Of a stretch of 64,000 nt of DNA, positions 16,675-24,910 are shown in pieces (positions within the stretch are counted from its first letter, which is position 1; every line of letters begins with the position of its first letter). The notes beneath the pieces are model-generated. The model had not been told where the DNA came from and ran no database searches. It worked only from the letters and a program-made list of their open reading frames with translations. The stretch is taken from the NCBI GenBank assembly GCA_964432415.1, contig CAYSNW010000006.1, positions 35,358-99,357 of the forward strand, written 5' to 3'. A program made the position numbers and the translations under genes. The DNA is from JAFECT01 sp964432415. Its GTDB lineage: Bacteria; Pseudomonadota; Alphaproteobacteria; Caulobacterales; Caulobacteraceae.

Positions 16675-18204
16675 ATGGCGGGACGAATTTGGGCGGCGCT
16701 GGCCGCGATGGCGTGCCTGGTGTTCGCGGCGAGCCCGGCGGAGGCGCGCTGGCTGCGCGCGGAGAGCGCCAAGTTCATCGTCTACAGCGACGGCAGCCAG
16801 GACGACCTGACCCAGTACGTCGAGAAGCTGGAGATCTTCGACTACCTGCTGCGTTTCGAGCACGGGCTGAAGCTGGACGAGGCGCCGCCACGCAAGCTGA
16901 CCATCTATCTGGTGCGCAACCGCGCCGAGATGCTGCGCACCAACCCGGGCCTGGGCCCGAACATCGGCGGCTACTATTCCGCCACCGACGGCGACATCTA
17001 TGCCGTGGCCATCCGCGAGGACAGCCGCGAGACCGTGTCCCACGCCGCGCGCGACAGCGAAGAGGGCAAGGAGAACGTGGTCTTCCACGAGTACGTGCAC
17101 CACTTCATGCTGCAGTACTTCCCCTACAGCTATCCGACCTGGCTGGTTGAGGGCTACGCGGTCTACTTCAGCACCACCTCGATCAACGGGACCCGCATCG
17201 AGGTCGGCCATTTCTCGAACGGCCGGGCGCAGAACCTGCTGGACCTGAAGTGGGTGCCCATCCGCGACGTGCTGGGCAAGCGGCTGGACCAGCTGCCCGA
17301 GGGCGAGGCCCACGCCATGTTCTACGCCGAGAGCTGGCTGCTGACCCACTACTTCATCAAGGATCCCCAGCGGTTCAAGCAGCTGAAGGCCTATATGCAG
17401 GCGGTCGGCGCCGGGCAGAATCCGGTGGACGCCATGCAGAAGGTCACCGGCAAGACGCCGGAGGATCTGGAGAAGGCGCTGCACGACTATGTGCGCGGCG
17501 GGCTGAAATACACCGCCATCGAACACAAGGGCGGCGAGGCTGTGAAGATCTCCGTCCTGGCGCTGCCGCCGTCCGCGGACGACATTCTGCTGGAGGGCCA
17601 GCTGGTGCGACGTGGCCTGCCGGCGGCGGACCGGGCCAGCTACATCGCCGACATCAAGGCCAAGGCGGCGCGCTGGCCGGGGGATCAGATGGCCGAGCTG
17701 GCGCTGGCGCGGGCCGAGATCGACGGCGGCGACCGCAAGGCCGGCGAGGCGATCCTGGAAAAGCGGCTGGCGGCCGATCCCAACGACGTCGAGGCGCTGG
17801 AGCTGGCGGGCCGGGCCCGCCTGGACGACGGCGACCAGTTTCCCGACCGCATCCGCGAGCTCTACATCGAGGCCACCCCGTATCTGGCCAAGGCCTACAA
17901 GCTCGATCCGAACCGCTACCAGACCCTGCGCACCTACACCCGCAGCCGCCGGCTGCTGGACAAGGACTACCCGTCGGACAACACGCTGGAGGCCCTGCTG
18001 GCGGCGCTGGAGCTGGCGCCCCAGGTCGACGACATCCGGGTCGCGGCCGCGCAGGGGATGATGCGGCGCAATCGCTGGCACATCGCGCGCCAGATTCTGG
18101 CGCCCCTGGCCAACAGCCCGCACGGCGGCGGCGGCGCGGCCTATGCGCGGCGGCTGCTCGAACAGATCGACGAAGAGGAAAAGACCACGCCCGACGCCGG
18201 TTGA
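16675..18204 (+). CDS. Exported zinc metallopeptidase-like protein with C-terminal TPR region
   Basis: 509 residues with a signal peptide (GRIWAALAAMACLVFAASPAEA). The catalytic part, of the DUF1570 type, has HEYVHHF (His138, Glu139, His142) and a likely third ligand Glu159 in WLVEGYAVYF, the usual gluzincin layout. The C-terminal half (about residue 290 on) is made of TPR-like helices (AELALARAEIDGGDRKAGEAILEKRLAADPNDVEALELAGRA). It is likely periplasmic. The substrate is unknown. The ATG at 16675 leads directly into the signal peptide. Confidence 0.75.
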   Translation: MAGRIWAALAAMACLVFAASPAEARWLRAESAKFIVYSDGSQDDLTQYVEKLEIFDYLLRFEHGLKLDEAPPRKLTIYLVRNRAEMLRTNPGLGPNIGGYYSATDGDIYAVAIREDSRETVSHAARDSEEGKENVVFHEYVHHFMLQYFPYSYPTWLVEGYAVYFSTTSINGTRIEVGHFSNGRAQNLLDLKWVPIRDVLGKRLDQLPEGEAHAMFYAESWLLTHYFIKDPQRFKQLKAYMQAVGAGQNPVDAMQKVTGKTPEDLEKALHDYVRGGLKYTAIEHKGGEAVKISVLALPPSADDILLEGQLVRRGLPAADRASYIADIKAKAARWPGDQMAELALARAEIDGGDRKAGEAILEKRLAADPNDVEALELAGRARLDDGDQFPDRIRELYIEATPYLAKAYKLDPNRYQTLRTYTRSRRLLDKDYPSDNTLEALLAALELAPQVDDIRVAAAQGMMRRNRWHIARQILAPLANSPHGGGGAAYARRLLEQIDEEEKTTPDAG

Positions 18205-18313
18205 CCTCAAGGTTTCGGCCAAGATGAACGTTCTGTAATCAGGTGAACGATCCTTAAGTTGTGTCCGATCGGGAGCGTTCTAGTCTCCGGCCACCAATAA
18301 AAAGGAGGCCGAC

Positions 18314-18724
18314 GTGTTGAACTTCTTCTTCGGATTCGAAGGCCGGGTCCGCCGGTCCAACTACTTTTTCGGCGCCCTGGTCGCGGGCTGCCTCTACAGC
18401 GTGCTCTGCGTCTCGACCTTCGCCGCCATGGGCGTGCACGTGGGCGAGCGGCTGCACTCGGTGACCTGGGACTTCGAACCCTCCGCCGTGGGTCTGGCCA
18501 TCGCCTGCGTGCTGAGCCTGATCGCGCTCTGGGCGATGCTGGCCTTGACCGTCAAGCGCTGGCACGACGTGGGCATGACCGGCTGGTTCGCGCTTCTGAC
18601 CCTGCCGCCCTTCGCCAACGGCATGGTGTTCCTGCTGCTCTGCCTGCTGCCCGGCACGACCGGCGCCAACCGCTTCGGTTCCGATCCGCGCGGGCGCGTC
18701 GTGGCGCACGAAGCCACCGCCTGA
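18314..18724 (+). CDS. DUF805 family membrane protein
   Basis: 136 residues: LNFFFGFEGRVRRSNYFFGALV, then LALTVKRWHDVGMTGWFALLTL and PGTTGANRFGSDPRG, matching the DUF805 landmarks. Three to four membrane helices. The GTG start at 18314 is well supported by AAAGGAGG at 18301-18308. It stands alone, with its own roughly 100-base upstream region. Confidence 0.85.
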   Translation: MLNFFFGFEGRVRRSNYFFGALVAGCLYSVLCVSTFAAMGVHVGERLHSVTWDFEPSAVGLAIACVLSLIALWAMLALTVKRWHDVGMTGWFALLTLPPFANGMVFLLLCLLPGTTGANRFGSDPRGRVVAHEATA

Positions 18725-18796
18725 TCAGGCGCAATCGCCGACCTGGCCGCCCGTTCGGGGGAGACTCCGGGCGGGCGGACGCGGACCCGAGCGGCG

Positions 18797-19522
18797 CTAG
18801 CCCAGGTCGGGCGCCGGCGCCGGCTCGACCGGCCCGAACACCCGCTCGAAGCTCGTCCTCAGGGCCGCGTCCGCCTCGTCGAGGCCGACCGGCAGGCCCA
18901 GGTCCACCAGGCTGGTGACTCCGTGGGCCGTAATGCCGCAGGGCACGATGCCGGCGAAGTGCTCGAGGTCCGGCTCCACGTTCAGGCTGATGCCGTGGAA
19001 GGAGACCCAGCGGCGGATCTTCAGCCCGATGGCGGCGATCTTGTCCTCGCGCGGCGGCGCGTCGGGATGGCGCCGCTCAACCCAGACTCCCACGCGCCCG
19101 GGTCGGATTTCGCCGGTGACGTTGAATTCGCCCAGCGCCCCGATGATCCAGGCCTCGAGCGCGGCCACGAAGGCGCGGACGTCCCGGGTGCGGGCGTTGA
19201 GGTCCAGCATGACATAGGCCACGCGCTGGCCGGGGCCGTGGTAGGTGAATTCGCCGCCGCGCCCGGTGTCGAAAACGGGGAAGCGGTCGGGCGCCAGCAA
19301 GTCGGCGGCCTTGCCCGAGACGCCCCGGGTGTAGAGCGGCGGGTGTTCCAGCAGCCAGACCAGCTCGCTCGCGCGGCCCTCGGCGATGGCCTGGACCCGT
19401 TCCTCCATGAAGCGCACGGCCTCGGGGTAGGGGACCGGCGCGCGCGACACCGACCAGCCGGCCGGCGCGGCGTCGGCGCGCAGGAAGGATTTCGTCGGCG
19501 GACTTAACGCGTCGTCAAGCAT
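18797..19522 (-). CDS. lipB: Lipoyl(octanoyl) transferase
   Basis: LipB moves octanoate from acyl-carrier protein to the lipoyl domains of 2-oxoacid dehydrogenases and the glycine cleavage system. The 241-residue protein contains LEHPPLYTRG, the signature GRGGEFTYHGPGQRVAYVMLDL, the catalytic Lys in AAIGLKIRRWVSFHG, and the catalytic Cys in IVPCGITAHGVTSL. The length is normal. It is divergent from the FliN-like gene, with only 55 bases between starts. Confidence 0.95.
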   Translation of the reverse strand: MLDDALSPPTKSFLRADAAPAGWSVSRAPVPYPEAVRFMEERVQAIAEGRASELVWLLEHPPLYTRGVSGKAADLLAPDRFPVFDTGRGGEFTYHGPGQRVAYVMLDLNARTRDVRAFVAALEAWIIGALGEFNVTGEIRPGRVGVWVERRHPDAPPREDKIAAIGLKIRRWVSFHGISLNVEPDLEHFAGIVPCGITAHGVTSLVDLGLPVGLDEADAALRTSFERVFGPVEPAPAPDLG

Positions 19523-19577
19523 GGCCTCTCAATGTGGCGATCAGGGCCGCGCGTGCAACTGCGGCCGCGCGTGACAG

Positions 19578-19853
19578 GTGACGAGTTTGAGCTTGGGTCA
19601 GGTAGCGGCGGTCAATGTGGAGATCTCGGTGGTGCTGGGCCGCTGCCTGCTGCCGATGCAGCAGCTGCTGCGCATGGGCCGCGGCGCGGTGATTCCGCTG
19701 GACGCTCGCGAGCACGACGAGGTCTGGATCCTGGCCAACAACCACCCGGTGGCCCGCGGCGAGATCCAGATCAACGAGGACCGCATCTCGATCATGGTGA
19801 CGCGGGCGGCGGACGTTTACGACTTCATGGCCGGATCGCGGGTGGCGGCGTAA
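19578..19853 (+). CDS. FliN/SpoA-domain protein (orphan flagellar motor switch homologue)
   Basis: 91 residues. The whole protein is one SpoA (FliN/FliM C-terminal) domain: VNVEISVVLGRCLLPMQQLLRMGRGAVIPLDAREHDEVWILANNHPVARGEIQINEDRISIMVT. The GxIxxLD-type centre and ANNxxVARGE are diagnostic. FliN forms the lower C-ring of the motor, but this gene is separate from the flagellar cluster at 27-37 kb and next to lipB. It could be a second FliN, a regulator of the switch, or the only fliN. The GTG at 19578 is the start used. Confidence 0.8.
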   Translation: MTSLSLGQVAAVNVEISVVLGRCLLPMQQLLRMGRGAVIPLDAREHDEVWILANNHPVARGEIQINEDRISIMVTRAADVYDFMAGSRVAA

Positions 19854-19898
19854 GCGCCGACCCTTGCCGGCGGCGCAGCCGTCAACGAGGATTTTTTT

Positions 19899-19997
19899 CC
19901 ACGAACCACACGAACCACACGAACGGGGTGGGTTGTTTGGTATGCGTCCGGGTCCGTCCGAACGGGTTCCTGTTCGTGTGGTTCGTGTGGTTCGTGG
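19899..19997. repeat. Inverted repeat built from tandem 9-mers (family 1, copy 2)
   Basis: Perfect 26-base arms lie at 19899-19924 and 19972-19997. Each is a run of the 9-mer ACGAACCAC or its complement, two full units plus a partial one. The 9-mer differs at two positions from that of copy 1 (282-430), while the overall plan is the same. It fills the gap between the FliN-like gene and tRNA-Leu; I see no gene here. Confidence 0.85.
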
Positions 19998-20105
19998 ACC
20001 AATTCTTTCTTTCTGACGCTTCGCGTCGCGCTGTCGCGGACTCCGTCCCAGCCTGAGCGCTTTACCCACCGCAAATCAGTTGCTACATGCCCGCCTCCAC
20101 TGCGT

Positions 20106-20190
20106 GCGGTCGTGGCGGAATTGGTAGACGCGCAGCGTTGAGGTCGCTGTGGGGCAACCCGTGGAAGTTCGAGTCTTCTCGACCGCACCA
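20106..20190 (+). tRNA. tRNA-Leu (anticodon GAG)
   Basis: 85 bases. The acceptor stem GCGGTCG pairs with CGACCGC at the 3' end, followed by A and an encoded CCA. The D-arm has TTGGTAGACG. The anticodon stem-loop GCAGCGTTGAGGTCGCTG has anticodon GAG, reading CUC/CUU leucine codons. There is a long variable arm, as expected of class II tRNA, and a T-arm with GTTCGAGTC. Confidence 0.95.
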
Positions 20191-20270
20191 ACTCTTTCAG
20201 GACGTATGCCCAGCGCATAAGAGCTCACCCCCGGCCCCGTGCCGGGCCCATCGAGAGAAGGAGGCCAAGC

Positions 20271-21692
20271 GTGAATCCGCCCGCAGCCGAAACTCTCGAC
20301 GACGCCAAGCTCGACAGCCCCGAAGCGATCGAGGATTTCGCGCTTCAGGAGGACTACGCCCTCAATCCCGAATACGTCGAACTGGTCATCGACGCCGCCG
20401 ACCGCGGCGACGGCCTCAGGCTGCGCGAGCTGCTCGACGCCCTGCACCCGGCCGACGTGGCGGACCTGATGGGCTTCCTGTCGGCGGACTACCGCGCCGA
20501 GGTGGCGCCCTGGATCCCGCCGGACATCCTGGCCGAGGTGCTGGCCGAACTCGACGACAACATCCGCGACCAGATTCTGGACCACGTCGCCCCCGACGCC
20601 CTGGCCGAGGCCCTGCAGGACCTGGACTCCGACGACCAGGCCGCCGTCGTCGAGGACCTGGACGAGGACGAGCGCCGCGCGGTGCTGGCCGCCATGCCCG
20701 AGGTCGACCGGGCGGCGATCGAACAGACCCTGTCCTACGGCGAGGACACCGCCGGCCGTTTGATGCAGCGCGAGGTGATGGCCGCGCCGCAGTTCTGGTC
20801 GGTGGGCCAGACCATTGACCACATGCGCAGCCACGACGGCGACCTGCCGGAGCTGTTCTTCGACATCTATGTGGTGGACCCGGCCTTCAAGCCGATGGGG
20901 GCGGTGCCGGTGAGCCGGCTGCTGCGCTCGAAGCGCGAGGTCGAGCTGGCGGCGGTGATGGAGCCGCTGATCGAGATCGCCGTCGATCTCGATCAGGAAG
21001 AGGTCGCCTACATCTTCGAGAAGTACCGCCTGATCTCGGCCCCCGTGGTCGACGCTGGCGGGCGGCTGGTCGGCCAGATCACCGTCGACGACATCGTCAA
21101 CATCATCCAGGAAGAGAACCGGGAAGACATCCTGGCGCTGGCCCAGGTGTCGGACGCCGGCCGGGACGCCTCGGTCTGGGAGATCGTCAAGTCGCGCCTG
21201 CCGTGGCTGTCGATGAACCTGGTGACCGAGGCCATCGCGGTCTGCTCCATCGCCCTGTTCCAGGAAGAGATCGCCCGCGTCGTGGCCCTGGCCGTGCTGA
21301 TGCCGATCGTCTCATCCGTCGGCGGCAACGCCGGGACCCAGACCCTGGCGGTGGCGGTGCGGGCGCTGGCCAGCCGCGAGCTCAACTCCTCCAACGCCCG
21401 GCGCATCGTGCTGCGCGAGGTGGCGGTGGGACTGCTCAACGGCATTCTGCTGGCGGTGATGATGGGGGCGGCGACCCAGTTCTTCTACCACAGCCCGCGC
21501 CTGGCCCTGACCGTGGGCCTGGCCCTGATCGCCAACATCTTCGTGGCCGCCATGGGCGGGATCCTCTGGCCCCTGGTGCTGGAGAAGTTTGGCCGCGACC
21601 CGGCGGTGTCCTCGCCGATCTTCGTCACCTTCCTGACCGACTTTACGGGCTTCTTCGCCGTGCTCGGGATCGCCGTCCTCGTCCTGCACTGA
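20271..21692 (+). CDS. mgtE: Magnesium transporter MgtE
   Basis: MgtE is a dimeric Mg2+ channel gated by its cytoplasmic domains. The 473-residue protein has the superhelical N-domain (LRELLDALHPADVADLMGFLSADYRAEV...), a CBS pair (PMGAVPVSRLL..., ISAPVVDAGGRLVGQITVDDIV), a connecting helix, and a C-terminal five-helix membrane domain with the signature MPIVSSVGGNAGTQTLAVAVRALA. The length is typical. The GTG at 20271 follows GAGAAGGAGG. Mg2+ regulation is through the protein itself; no M-box riboswitch is evident upstream. Confidence 0.95.
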   Translation: MNPPAAETLDDAKLDSPEAIEDFALQEDYALNPEYVELVIDAADRGDGLRLRELLDALHPADVADLMGFLSADYRAEVAPWIPPDILAEVLAELDDNIRDQILDHVAPDALAEALQDLDSDDQAAVVEDLDEDERRAVLAAMPEVDRAAIEQTLSYGEDTAGRLMQREVMAAPQFWSVGQTIDHMRSHDGDLPELFFDIYVVDPAFKPMGAVPVSRLLRSKREVELAAVMEPLIEIAVDLDQEEVAYIFEKYRLISAPVVDAGGRLVGQITVDDIVNIIQEENREDILALAQVSDAGRDASVWEIVKSRLPWLSMNLVTEAIAVCSIALFQEEIARVVALAVLMPIVSSVGGNAGTQTLAVAVRALASRELNSSNARRIVLREVAVGLLNGILLAVMMGAATQFFYHSPRLALTVGLALIANIFVAAMGGILWPLVLEKFGRDPAVSSPIFVTFLTDFTGFFAVLGIAVLVLH

Positions 21693-21764
21693 AGGGGCGG
21701 GCGCAACTGTCGCAACCCTGTGACTTGCCCCCGGACCGAGCTTGACCCTTTAACCTTTCGTTGA

Positions 21765-21780
21765 CGGTACGCCGCTTGCT
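21765..21780 (+). promoter_or_regulatory. Sigma-54-type promoter of spmX
   Basis: CGGTACGCCGCTTGCT matches the sigma-54 consensus TGGCACG-N4-TTGCW at ten of the twelve fixed positions, with the obligatory GG-N10-GC spacing. The predicted transcription start would be near 21790, about 37 bases before the ATG. In Caulobacter spmX depends on sigma-54 and the activator TacA, which supports this reading. Confidence 0.65.
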
Positions 21781-21827
21781 CCCTCGCCTTCGGGGCGAAG
21801 CCGCCCGTTTCGTTTTGGGTCAGGGTC

Positions 21828-23600
21828 ATGCGTCAGCGTCAGAAGGTCTCCCGTGCCGGGATCGAGCTGATCAAGAGCTTCGAAGGCTTGCGCCGCAAGG
21901 CCGCGCGGCTGCCCGACGGCGGCTGGACCATCGGCTACGGCCATACCCGATCGGCCCGCGAGGGCGCCGAAGTGACCGACGCCGACGCCGAGGCCCTGCT
22001 CCTTTTTGACCTGATGGGCGTGACCGAGGCGGTCAGCGAGCTGGTCTTCACCCCGCTCACCCAGAACCAGTTCGATGCGCTCGCCGCCTTCGCCTTCAAC
22101 GCCGGGGTCGAGGCCCTGCGTTCCTCCGATGTGCTGAAGCGGGTCAACGAGGGCCGGCTGACCGAGGCCGCCTGCGCGCTCGACCTGTGGCGCCGCGCCG
22201 AGGTGGCGGGCGACCCGATCGTGCTCGACGCCCTGATCCGCCGACGCTCGGCGGAGAAGGCCCTGTTCCTGACGCCCGAGGGCGGCTACGTCGCCACCCC
22301 CTCGCCGCTGGTGCGCCCGCTGCTGGACACCGAGGCCGTGGGCGTGATGCCGACCAGCCGGCCGGTGGAGATCGAGACGCCGCTCGAGGGCGACACCGCC
22401 GAGATCCATCGGGTGGCGGAAGCGGCGGCGCCGGAACCCGAAGCAGCGGCCGTCGAGGCGGCGGTCGAGGCCGTAGCGCCCGAGCCGGCGCCGGAGCCCG
22501 AGCCGCAGCCAGAACCCGTCGTGGAAGCCGCGCCCGAACCGGACCCGCAGCCGGAACCTGTCGTGCACACTGCGCCCGAACCATCGCCAGAGCCCGTGAC
22601 CCCCGAGCCCGAACCCGAGGTGGTCGCTCACTCGCAAGAGGCCATGCCGGAGGCCGTGGCGCCGGCGCTGGAGGCCGTGTCCTACTTCATGGGCGAGGAG
22701 GCGGAACACGCCCCTGAAACCACCGCCGAGCCGGCTGAGGCGCCGGTCGCGGAGACCCACGCCGAGCCCGAGGCGCCGCCCGCGGAGCCTGCCCCTGTGG
22801 AGGCCGCGCCCGAGCTGTCTTCGGAAGCGCCCGCGCACGACTATGCCGCCGAGCCTGTCTGGGAGCCGCAGGCCCATCCCGAGCCCGCCCCCGAGCCGAC
22901 GCCGGAACCGGCGCCCGCCGTCGAGGCGCCGGCCGAACCCGAGCCCACGGCGCCCGCGCCGCGCGAGCGGGTGCTGGCGGAAATGGCCGCGCCGCCACGG
23001 CTCTACAGCGCCTATGGTCCGATGGGCGTGCCCGCGCTCGGCCCGCCCCCGCCGACCACCGCCTATCCGATCGCGCCGCGCACCGGCGATCCCCAGCGGG
23101 CCGAACCCTCGCCTCCGTTCGGACCGCCGGCGGTGGCCAATGCCGAGACCCTGGCGGAAATCTCCGAGCCCGCCTCGGTGACGCCCGCCGCCATGCCGAC
23201 GTCCGAGCCCCTGGTGCTGACCCCACCGCCGGAGGACTGGGAGCCGCCGCACCCGGCGGCCTTCGAGCCTTCGCTGCCGGGCGCCGAGCCCCACGCCGAC
23301 CAGGCTCCCCTGTTCGAGGACGCCTGGGGCGGCGGCGCCAACCAGACACGGATCGTGCGCGAGGAGGAGCTGCTCGAGCCCGAGATGGGCCGCAGCTACG
23401 GCTCCACCGGCATGTTCGTCCTGCAGCTGGCGGTGGGTTTCACCGCCTTCGCCGGCGCCGTCGCCGCCTTCCTGAAGGGCCGCGCGGGGGGAACCGACGG
23501 CATGACCTGGCTGGCCTGGGGTCTGGCCCTGATGGGCGTGGGCTGCGTCTCGATGGCGGTCTATTTCCTGCTCAAGCGGCTGGATCGGGGCGAGGACTGA
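21828..23600 (+). CDS. spmX: Polar localisation factor SpmX (lysozyme-like domain, acidic Pro-rich linker, two TM helices)
   Basis: SpmX marks the stalked pole and recruits and activates the kinase DivJ in Caulobacter. The 590-residue protein has a phage-type lysozyme domain (GH24, about residues 8-155; IELIKSFEG with Glu19, then WTIGYGHT). Next comes a very long linker (about 190-525) of Pro, Glu and Ala, and finally two membrane helices (FVLQLAVGFTAFAGAVAAFLKG and WLAWGLALMGVGCVSMAVYFLL). The residue aligning with T4 lysozyme Asp20 is Leu28, in line with the reported loss of muramidase activity in SpmX. The linker is longer than in Caulobacter, whose SpmX is about 430 residues. The ATG at 21828 is the only sensible start. 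Confidence 0.85.
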   Translation: MRQRQKVSRAGIELIKSFEGLRRKAARLPDGGWTIGYGHTRSAREGAEVTDADAEALLLFDLMGVTEAVSELVFTPLTQNQFDALAAFAFNAGVEALRSSDVLKRVNEGRLTEAACALDLWRRAEVAGDPIVLDALIRRRSAEKALFLTPEGGYVATPSPLVRPLLDTEAVGVMPTSRPVEIETPLEGDTAEIHRVAEAAAPEPEAAAVEAAVEAVAPEPAPEPEPQPEPVVEAAPEPDPQPEPVVHTAPEPSPEPVTPEPEPEVVAHSQEAMPEAVAPALEAVSYFMGEEAEHAPETTAEPAEAPVAETHAEPEAPPAEPAPVEAAPELSSEAPAHDYAAEPVWEPQAHPEPAPEPTPEPAPAVEAPAEPEPTAPAPRERVLAEMAAPPRLYSAYGPMGVPALGPPPPTTAYPIAPRTGDPQRAEPSPPFGPPAVANAETLAEISEPASVTPAAMPTSEPLVLTPPPEDWEPPHPAAFEPSLPGAEPHADQAPLFEDAWGGGANQTRIVREEELLEPEMGRSYGSTGMFVLQLAVGFTAFAGAVAAFLKGRAGGTDGMTWLAWGLALMGVGCVSMAVYFLLKRLDRGED

Positions 23601-23628
23601 GCTTCACGAGAGCGAATGGCGCGTGCCC

Positions 23629-23739
23629 GAGCGCGATGCGATCGGATGAAATATCCGATCGCTGAATCGCGCTCTAATCCAAGAGTTTAGAGCATGTCCG
23701 GGCGCAAAAGTGGGTTCCACTTTTGCATGACATGCTCTA
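23629..23739. repeat. Two adjacent intergenic palindromes (family 3)
   Basis: The first palindrome, 23629-23674, runs GAGCGCGATGCGATCGGAT to its reverse complement ending ATCGCGCTC. The second, 23688-23739, has arms TAGAGCATGTC and GACATGCTCTA enclosing GCAAAAGTGG GTT CCACTTTTGC. The AGAGCATG...AAAGTGG...CCACTTTT...CATGCTCT plan is common between genes in Caulobacterales and Rhizobiales. The second hairpin ends only 10 bases before the ivd start codon, so it could affect translation or terminate spmX transcripts. Confidence 0.85.
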
Positions 23740-23749
23740 GGTCCGCCTC

Positions 23750-24910
23750 ATGAGCGCCATGCCCGACTTCGACTTCCAGCTCGGCGAGACCGCCGACGCC
23801 ATCCGTGACACCACCCGCCGCTTCGCGACCGACAAGATCGCGCCCATGGCGGCGGAGATCGACGAGAAGAACAAGTTCCCGCGCGAGCTGTGGCCCCAGA
23901 TGGGCGAACTCGGCCTGCATGGGATCACCGCCGACGAGGAATACGGCGGCCTGGGCCTGGGCTACCTCGAACACTGCGTGGCCATGGAGGAGGTGTCACG
24001 CGCCTCGGCCTCGATCGGCCTGAGCTACGGGGCCCACTCGAACCTGTGCGTGAACCAGATCCGCCGGTGGGCCAACGCCGACCAGAAGGCGCGCTACCTG
24101 CCCAGGCTGATCTCGGGCGAGCACGTCGGCTCGCTGGCCATGTCGGAGGCCGGGTCAGGCTCGGACGTGGTGTCGATGAAGCTGCGCGCCGACCGGCGTG
24201 GCGAGCGCTATGTGCTGAACGGGACCAAGTTCTGGATCACCAACGCGCCGGAGGCCGACACCCTGGTGGTCTACGCCAAGACCGCACCGGGCGAGGGCAG
24301 CCGCGGCATCACCGCCTTCCTGATCGAGAAGGGGTTCAAGGGTTTCTCCGTCTCCAAGAAGCTCGACAAGATGGGCATGCGCGGCTCCGACACCGCCGAG
24401 CTGGTGTTCGAGGACTGCGAGGTCCCGGAAGAAAACGTCATGGGGCCGGAGAACGGCGGCGTGGGCGTGCTGATGAGCGGGCTCGACTACGAGCGCGCGG
24501 TGCTGGCGGCGGGGCCGCTCGGCATCATGCAGGCCTGCCTGGACGTGGTCATTCCCTACGTTCGTGAGCGCAAGCAGTTCGGCAAGGCGATCGGCTCATT
24601 CCAGCTGATGCAGGGCAAGGTCGCCGACATGTACGTCGCCCTGAACTCGGCAAGGGCCTATGTCTATGCGGTGGCCAGGGCCTGCGACGCGGGCAAGACC
24701 ACCCGTTTCGACGCGGCCGGCGCCATCCTTCTGGCCTCGGAGAACGCCGTGAAGACCGGTCTGGAGGCCATTCAGGCGCTGGGGGGTGCGGGATATACCA
24801 GGGAATGGCCCGTGGAGCGTTTCCTTCGCGACGCCAAGCTTTACGATATCGGAGCCGGAACGAACGAGATTCGGCGTTTCCTCATCGGACGGGAGCTTTT
24901 GGGGGCATGA
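23750..24910 (+). CDS. ivd: Isovaleryl-CoA dehydrogenase
   Basis: This FAD enzyme oxidises isovaleryl-CoA to 3-methylcrotonyl-CoA in leucine breakdown. The 386-residue protein is an acyl-CoA dehydrogenase: MSEAGSGSDVVSMKLRA, FWITNAPEADTLVVYAKT, and QALGGAGYTREWPVERFLRDAKLYDIGAGTNEIRR. The motif GLDYERAVLAAGPLGIMQA carries the Glu base at the position seen in isovaleryl-CoA dehydrogenases rather than in short- or medium-chain enzymes. A start at Met4 (23759) is also possible. It overlaps the next gene by four bases (ATGA). No other leucine-pathway genes are adjacent, although an acyl-CoA carboxylase alpha gene is at 12.5 kb. Confidence 0.9.
   Translation: MSAMPDFDFQLGETADAIRDTTRRFATDKIAPMAAEIDEKNKFPRELWPQMGELGLHGITADEEYGGLGLGYLEHCVAMEEVSRASASIGLSYGAHSNLCVNQIRRWANADQKARYLPRLISGEHVGSLAMSEAGSGSDVVSMKLRADRRGERYVLNGTKFWITNAPEADTLVVYAKTAPGEGSRGITAFLIEKGFKGFSVSKKLDKMGMRGSDTAELVFEDCEVPEENVMGPENGGVGVLMSGLDYERAVLAAGPLGIMQACLDVVIPYVRERKQFGKAIGSFQLMQGKVADMYVALNSARAYVYAVARACDAGKTTRFDAAGAILLASENAVKTGLEAIQALGGAGYTREWPVERFLRDAKLYDIGAGTNEIRRFLIGRELLGA

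Noticed and set aside
20190..20270. Mg2+ riboswitch (M-box) before mgtE
   Set aside because: Only 80 bases separate tRNA-Leu from the mgtE start and no M-box-like conserved sequence is visible.
21828..23600. Lysozyme gene considered as part of a prophage
   Set aside because: No holin, spanin, capsid or integrase nearby. The acidic linker and two C-terminal helices match SpmX, a chromosomal polarity protein.
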